Source: an uncultured Hungatella sp. (GTDB lineage: Bacteria > Bacillota > Clostridia > Lachnospirales > Lachnospiraceae). From it: 8,616 bases of DNA. A program made the translations under genes and the position numbers. Below, in pieces: positions 6,476 through 8,616 of this stretch. The stretch spans positions 1 through 8,616 of the forward strand of contig CAJUFP010000158.1 in the NCBI GenBank assembly GCA_910585645.1. Reading direction: 5' to 3'. A model generated the notes under the pieces. It saw only the letters and a list, made by a program, of their open reading frames with translations. It did no database searches and was not told the DNA's origin. Numbering within the stretch: the first letter of the stretch is position 1; every line of letters starts with the position of its first letter.

Positions 6476-6531
6476 ACGGCAGGCAGATCTTTGTTAGCAA
6501 AGCAGAGTTTTTCTGTTTTTGTCTATAGATA

Positions 6532-6563
6532 GCTTTTCGGGGAGAGATCTCCAGAGGAAAAGC
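6532..6563 (+). promoter_or_regulatory. Two-tier hairpin in the rpsP leader
   Basis: GCTTTTC (6532-6538) pairs with GAAAAGC (6557-6563). Inside it GGAG (6541-6544) pairs with CTCC (6549-6552) around an AGAT loop. It ends 33 bases before the rpsP ATG and leaves the ribosome binding site AGGAGG (6581-6586) free. It may be an autoregulatory or processing element of the ribosomal-protein leader, or chance. No clear promoter was found between ffh and rpsP. Confidence 0.35.
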
Positions 6564-6596
6564 CGCGATACCATGGAATGAGGAGGTGAGACAGAC

Positions 6597-6839
6597 ATGG
6601 CAGTAAAGATGAGATTAAGAAGAATGGGACATAAGAAAGCTCCTTTCTATAGAGTTGTTGTTGCAGATTCCAGATCTCCGAGAGACGGCAAGTTCATTGA
6701 AGAGGTTGGTTACTATGATCCGAACCAGGAGCCCAGCGTGATCAAGTTCAATGAGGAGAAAGCCAAGAAGTGGCTGGCCACAGGCGCGCAGCCGACGGAG
6801 ACTGTTGGCAAGCTTTTGAAGATTGCTGGCATCCAGTAA
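6597..6839 (+). CDS. rpsP: 30S ribosomal protein S16
   Basis: An 80-residue ribosomal protein that binds 16S rRNA early and is needed for 30S assembly. The start MAVKMRLRRMGHKKAPFYRV and the following DSRSPRDGKFIEEVGYYDPN are hallmark S16 sequence. The tail AKKWLATGAQPTETVGKLL completes a full-length protein. AGGAGGTGAG ten bases or fewer upstream gives a strong start. It is AT-richer in its first codons than the genes around it, as is common for highly expressed genes. khpA starts 16 bases after its stop, so the two are almost certainly co-transcribed. Confidence 0.97.
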   Translation: MAVKMRLRRMGHKKAPFYRVVVADSRSPRDGKFIEEVGYYDPNQEPSVIKFNEEKAKKWLATGAQPTETVGKLLKIAGIQ

Positions 6840-6855
6840 TCTTAAGGTGAGGGAT

Positions 6856-7083
6856 ATGAAAGAATTAGTTGAAGTAATGGCGAAAGCCCTTGTGGAACAT
6901 CCCGAAGAAGTTACCGTGACGGAGACCGAGAAAAACGGGGAGACGATCCTGGAACTTAAGGTGGCTCCCTCCGACATGGGGAAAGTCATCGGTAAGCAGG
7001 GGAGGATCGCCAAAGCGATCCGCTCCGTTGTCAAGGCAGCAGCCTCGAAGGAAGAGAAAAAAGTAGTTGTTGAGATCCAGTAG
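6856..7083 (+). CDS. khpA: KH-domain RNA-binding protein KhpA
   Basis: A 75-residue single KH-domain protein (KhpA/YlqC). In other Firmicutes it pairs with KhpB/EloR and binds many RNAs, influencing cell division or elongation and gene regulation. The KH signature is GKVIGKQGRIAKAIR (42-56), with the RNA-contacting GxxG loop GKQG at 46-49. It begins MKELVEVMAKALVEHPEEV, as family members do. ATG 6856 is chosen because AAGGTGAGGG lies a few bases upstream. An upstream TTG at 6823 would overlap rpsP and add residues not usual for the family. It sits between rpsP and rimM as in most Firmicutes, with a terminator-like hairpin directly after it. Confidence 0.94.
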   Translation: MKELVEVMAKALVEHPEEVTVTETEKNGETILELKVAPSDMGKVIGKQGRIAKAIRSVVKAAASKEEKKVVVEIQ

Positions 7084-7090
7084 GAGAGAT

Positions 7091-7124
7091 AAGACCGCCG
7101 CCCTTTGGGGAAGACGGTCTTTTT
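7091..7124 (+). terminator. Terminator/attenuator between khpA and rimM
   Basis: AAGACCG (7091-7097) pairs with CGGTCTT (7115-7121), with a smaller CCC/GGG pairing possible inside, and five T residues close the structure. It starts only 7 bases after the khpA stop and lies 58 bases before the rimM ATG. It would split rpsP-khpA from rimM-trmD or reduce their downstream expression. No clear separate promoter for rimM was seen. Confidence 0.75.
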
Positions 7125-7182
7125 ATGCGCGGACCCGGGCAGATGCGATATGCCCCTAAGGCGCAGGGGAAAGGAAGACGGC

Positions 7183-7695
7183 ATGGAGGACACTTTGAGG
7201 GTAGGCGTGATCACATCCACCCACGGAGTCCGTGGGGAAGTGAAGGTGTTTCCCACCACGGATGACGCCGCCCGGTTTAAAAAATTGAAAGAAGTGCTTT
7301 TGGATACAGGGAACGAGTTAAAACCCATGGAGATCACCCAGGTAAAGTTTTTTAAAAACATGGTGATCCTGAAATTCAAAGGCTGTGACAGTATAAATGA
7401 CGTGGAGATCTACAAGGGAAAGGACCTTTTGGTCACCAGGGACAAGGCTGTGAAGCTGGGGCCGGATGAGAATTTTATCGTGGATCTTATTGGTCTTAGG
7501 GTTGACACGGATGAGGGGGAACACCTGGGGACCCTGACGGACGTGATCCAGACAGGGGCCAACGACGTGTATGAGGTGACTATGGACAGCGGAAAAAAGG
7601 TGCTGCTGCCGGCCATAAAGCAGTGTATCCTGGATGTGAACTTAGAGACCGGAAAGGTTCTGGTCCATGTCCTTGACGGGCTGATGGATCTGTAA
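7183..7695 (+). CDS. rimM: Ribosome maturation factor RimM
   Basis: A 170-residue assembly factor that binds S19 and helps fold the 30S head, needed for efficient 16S rRNA processing. The N-terminal RimM domain starts RVGVITSTHGVRGEVKVFP (6-24). The C-terminal PRC-barrel half contains LIGLRV, GANDVYEV (125-132) and VLLPAI (140-145), ending in VHVLDGLMDL as usual. ATG 7183 has AAGGAAG five bases upstream. A TTG at 7105 would lie inside the terminator hairpin and an ATG at 7150 lacks a site, so both are rejected. trmD begins 19 bases after its stop, so they form one unit. Confidence 0.95.
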   Translation: MEDTLRVGVITSTHGVRGEVKVFPTTDDAARFKKLKEVLLDTGNELKPMEITQVKFFKNMVILKFKGCDSINDVEIYKGKDLLVTRDKAVKLGPDENFIVDLIGLRVDTDEGEHLGTLTDVIQTGANDVYEVTMDSGKKVLLPAIKQCILDVNLETGKVLVHVLDGLMDL

Positions 7696-7714
7696 GGCAG
7701 GGGAAGGAGAGGCC

Positions 7715-8470
7715 ATGAATTATCACATTCTCACCCTGTTTCCACAGATGGTGATGGAGGGGCTTAACACCAGCATTATCGGGAGAGCGGCGGGCAGGGG
7801 GATCATAGGCATCCACGCCGTGGATATACGGGACTATTCAAAGGACAAGCACAGGCATGTGGACGACGCGCCCTACGGCGGCGGGGCCGGGATGGTGATG
7901 CAGCCGGGACCGGTGTGCGACTGTTATGAGGATCTGTGCCGGAGGCTGGGAAAGCGCCCGCGGGTGCTGTACATGACGCCTCAGGGCCGGGTGTTCAACC
8001 AGTCCATAGCCATGGAGCTGGCAAAGGAGGAGGATCTGGTGTTCCTCTGCGGCCATTATGAGGGCATTGACGAGCGGGCGCTGTCTCTGATCGTCACAGA
8101 CCATCTGTCTATCGGGGATTATGTCCTGACCGGCGGGGAACTGCCTGCCATGGTGATGATCGACTGCATTTCCAGGCTGGTGCCAGGGGTTTTGAACAAC
8201 GACGAATCCGCCCAGATCGAGTCATTCCACGACAACCTGTTAGAGTACCCCCAGTATACCAGGCCTGAGATCTATGAGGGGATGCAGGTGCCCTCGGTGC
8301 TGTTGTCAGGCCACCACAAGAATATCGAGACCTGGCGGCGGCAGCAGTCCATAAGACGGACCCTGGAGAGAAGACCGGACCTTTTGGAGAAGGCTGACCT
8401 GACGGGGAAGGAGCGGGAGTTTTTGGCCGCGCTCCAGAGCGGCTGTCAGGGGGAGGACGACGGATTGTGA
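7715..8470 (+). CDS. trmD: tRNA (guanine-N1-)-methyltransferase TrmD
   Basis: A 251-residue SPOUT-class enzyme that uses S-adenosylmethionine to methylate G37 of tRNAs, preventing +1 frameshifting. It acts as a dimer. The start MNYHILTLFPQM is typical. Further signatures are DDAPYGGGAGMVM, the SAM-binding trefoil-knot segments MTPQGRVFNQ, GHYEGIDER (113-121) and SIGDYVLTGGELP (132-144), then LVPGVL and YPQYTRPEIYEG. These last elements line the active site in characterised TrmD proteins. Length is normal. GGAAGGAG lies five bases before ATG 7715. The gene after it in most relatives is rplS; in the 146 bases that follow here I see no rplS start, only a short unclear stretch and a repeat. Confidence 0.97.
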   Translation: MNYHILTLFPQMVMEGLNTSIIGRAAGRGIIGIHAVDIRDYSKDKHRHVDDAPYGGGAGMVMQPGPVCDCYEDLCRRLGKRPRVLYMTPQGRVFNQSIAMELAKEEDLVFLCGHYEGIDERALSLIVTDHLSIGDYVLTGGELPAMVMIDCISRLVPGVLNNDESAQIESFHDNLLEYPQYTRPEIYEGMQVPSVLLSGHHKNIETWRRQQSIRRTLERRPDLLEKADLTGKEREFLAALQSGCQGEDDGL

Positions 8471-8545
8471 GGGAGGATGTTGTCCGGGGGCGGTGGAGAT
8501 CTTAGAGTTGCGATTCATGGGGGATTTGAAATTGATATATTGTTG

Positions 8546-8616
8546 AGTGAGCAATGGGCGAGGGGAGTCGTGAGGCCAGGGAGGGGAGGAAGGCTGTGTG
8601 CCGTTCGGGTTCAGAT
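8546..8616 (+). repeat. Imperfect dispersed repeat, right copy (runs to window edge)
   Basis: This is the plus-strand counterpart of the minus-strand copy at 6-78, with about 54 of 71 aligned positions identical by hand. Shared blocks include AGTGAGCAA, GGGCGAGGGG and the final CGGGTTCAGAT. It is purine-rich. It begins 75 bases after the trmD stop and is probably cut off by the window end, since the left copy continues as ATGCC after the same CAGAT. An open frame from ATG 8477 crosses it, but the left copy does not share that frame. Confidence 0.6.

Noticed and set aside
6465..6481. Perfect palindrome TGCCGTTTTAAACGGCA over the ffh stop codon
   Set aside because: It forms a small hairpin but no T tract follows, so it is not supported as a terminator.
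6486..6520. Possible terminator after ffh (CTTTG/CAAAG stem with later T runs)
   Set aside because: The stem is only five base pairs and the T run is separated from it by several bases.
6573..6581. Two-codon ORF (ATG GAA TGA) overlapping the rpsP ribosome binding site
   Set aside because: It has no ribosome binding site of its own and such a short frame is expected by chance.
1..8616. Composite-transposon reading of the two edge repeats
   Set aside because: The copies are too diverged and short, face outward, enclose core housekeeping genes, and no transposase is present.

Overview
The window looks like a core-chromosome segment of a Gram-positive clostridium, most likely a Lachnospiraceae (Clostridium XIVa-type) gut anaerobe. 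Reasons: ylxM and ffh followed by the rpsP-khpA-rimM-trmD block, strong AGGAGG-type ribosome binding sites, sigma-A promoters with 17-bp spacers, a CdnL/CarD-family regulator, and GC-rich genes that use AAG, GAG, GCC and CTG heavily. The family-level assignment is inference.

Layout. Bases 1-178 hold one copy of an imperfect repeat (minus strand, 6-78) and the promoter and leader of an ATP-type PEP carboxykinase (pckA, 179-1876), which ends at a clear intrinsic terminator. A HAD-family phosphatase follows (1966-2616). The gap 2617-2946 has no intact gene. It holds a decayed protein-like fragment and an AT-rich promoter region with a 12-bp direct repeat for a CdnL/CarD-type RNA polymerase-binding regulator (2956-3489), which also ends in a terminator. 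ylxM (3594-3935) has its own promoter with an extremely short leader.

ylxM normally sits directly before ffh. Here an AT-richer block on the opposite strand separates them (about 4026-4941). It holds a Uma2-family PD-(D/E)XK nuclease-fold gene with its own terminator and, just upstream of it, a small gene broken by apparent frameshifts. ffh (5120-6475) then restarts from a near-consensus promoter. It is followed by rpsP, khpA, a terminator or attenuator, rimM and trmD. Together these serve co-translational membrane targeting (Ffh, with YlxM as likely accessory), 30S assembly (S16, RimM), RNA binding (KhpA) and tRNA m1G37 methylation (TrmD).

The last 71 bases carry a second copy of the repeat seen at the left edge, in opposite orientation, so the two copies point outward. 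No rplS start is seen in the 146 bases after trmD, where that gene is commonly found. The most unusual items are this outward-facing repeat pair, the Uma2 cassette splitting ylxM from ffh, and the decayed gene beside Uma2. I saw no tRNA, rRNA, CRISPR array or insertion sequence. No whole undescribed system is proven by the sequence alone.
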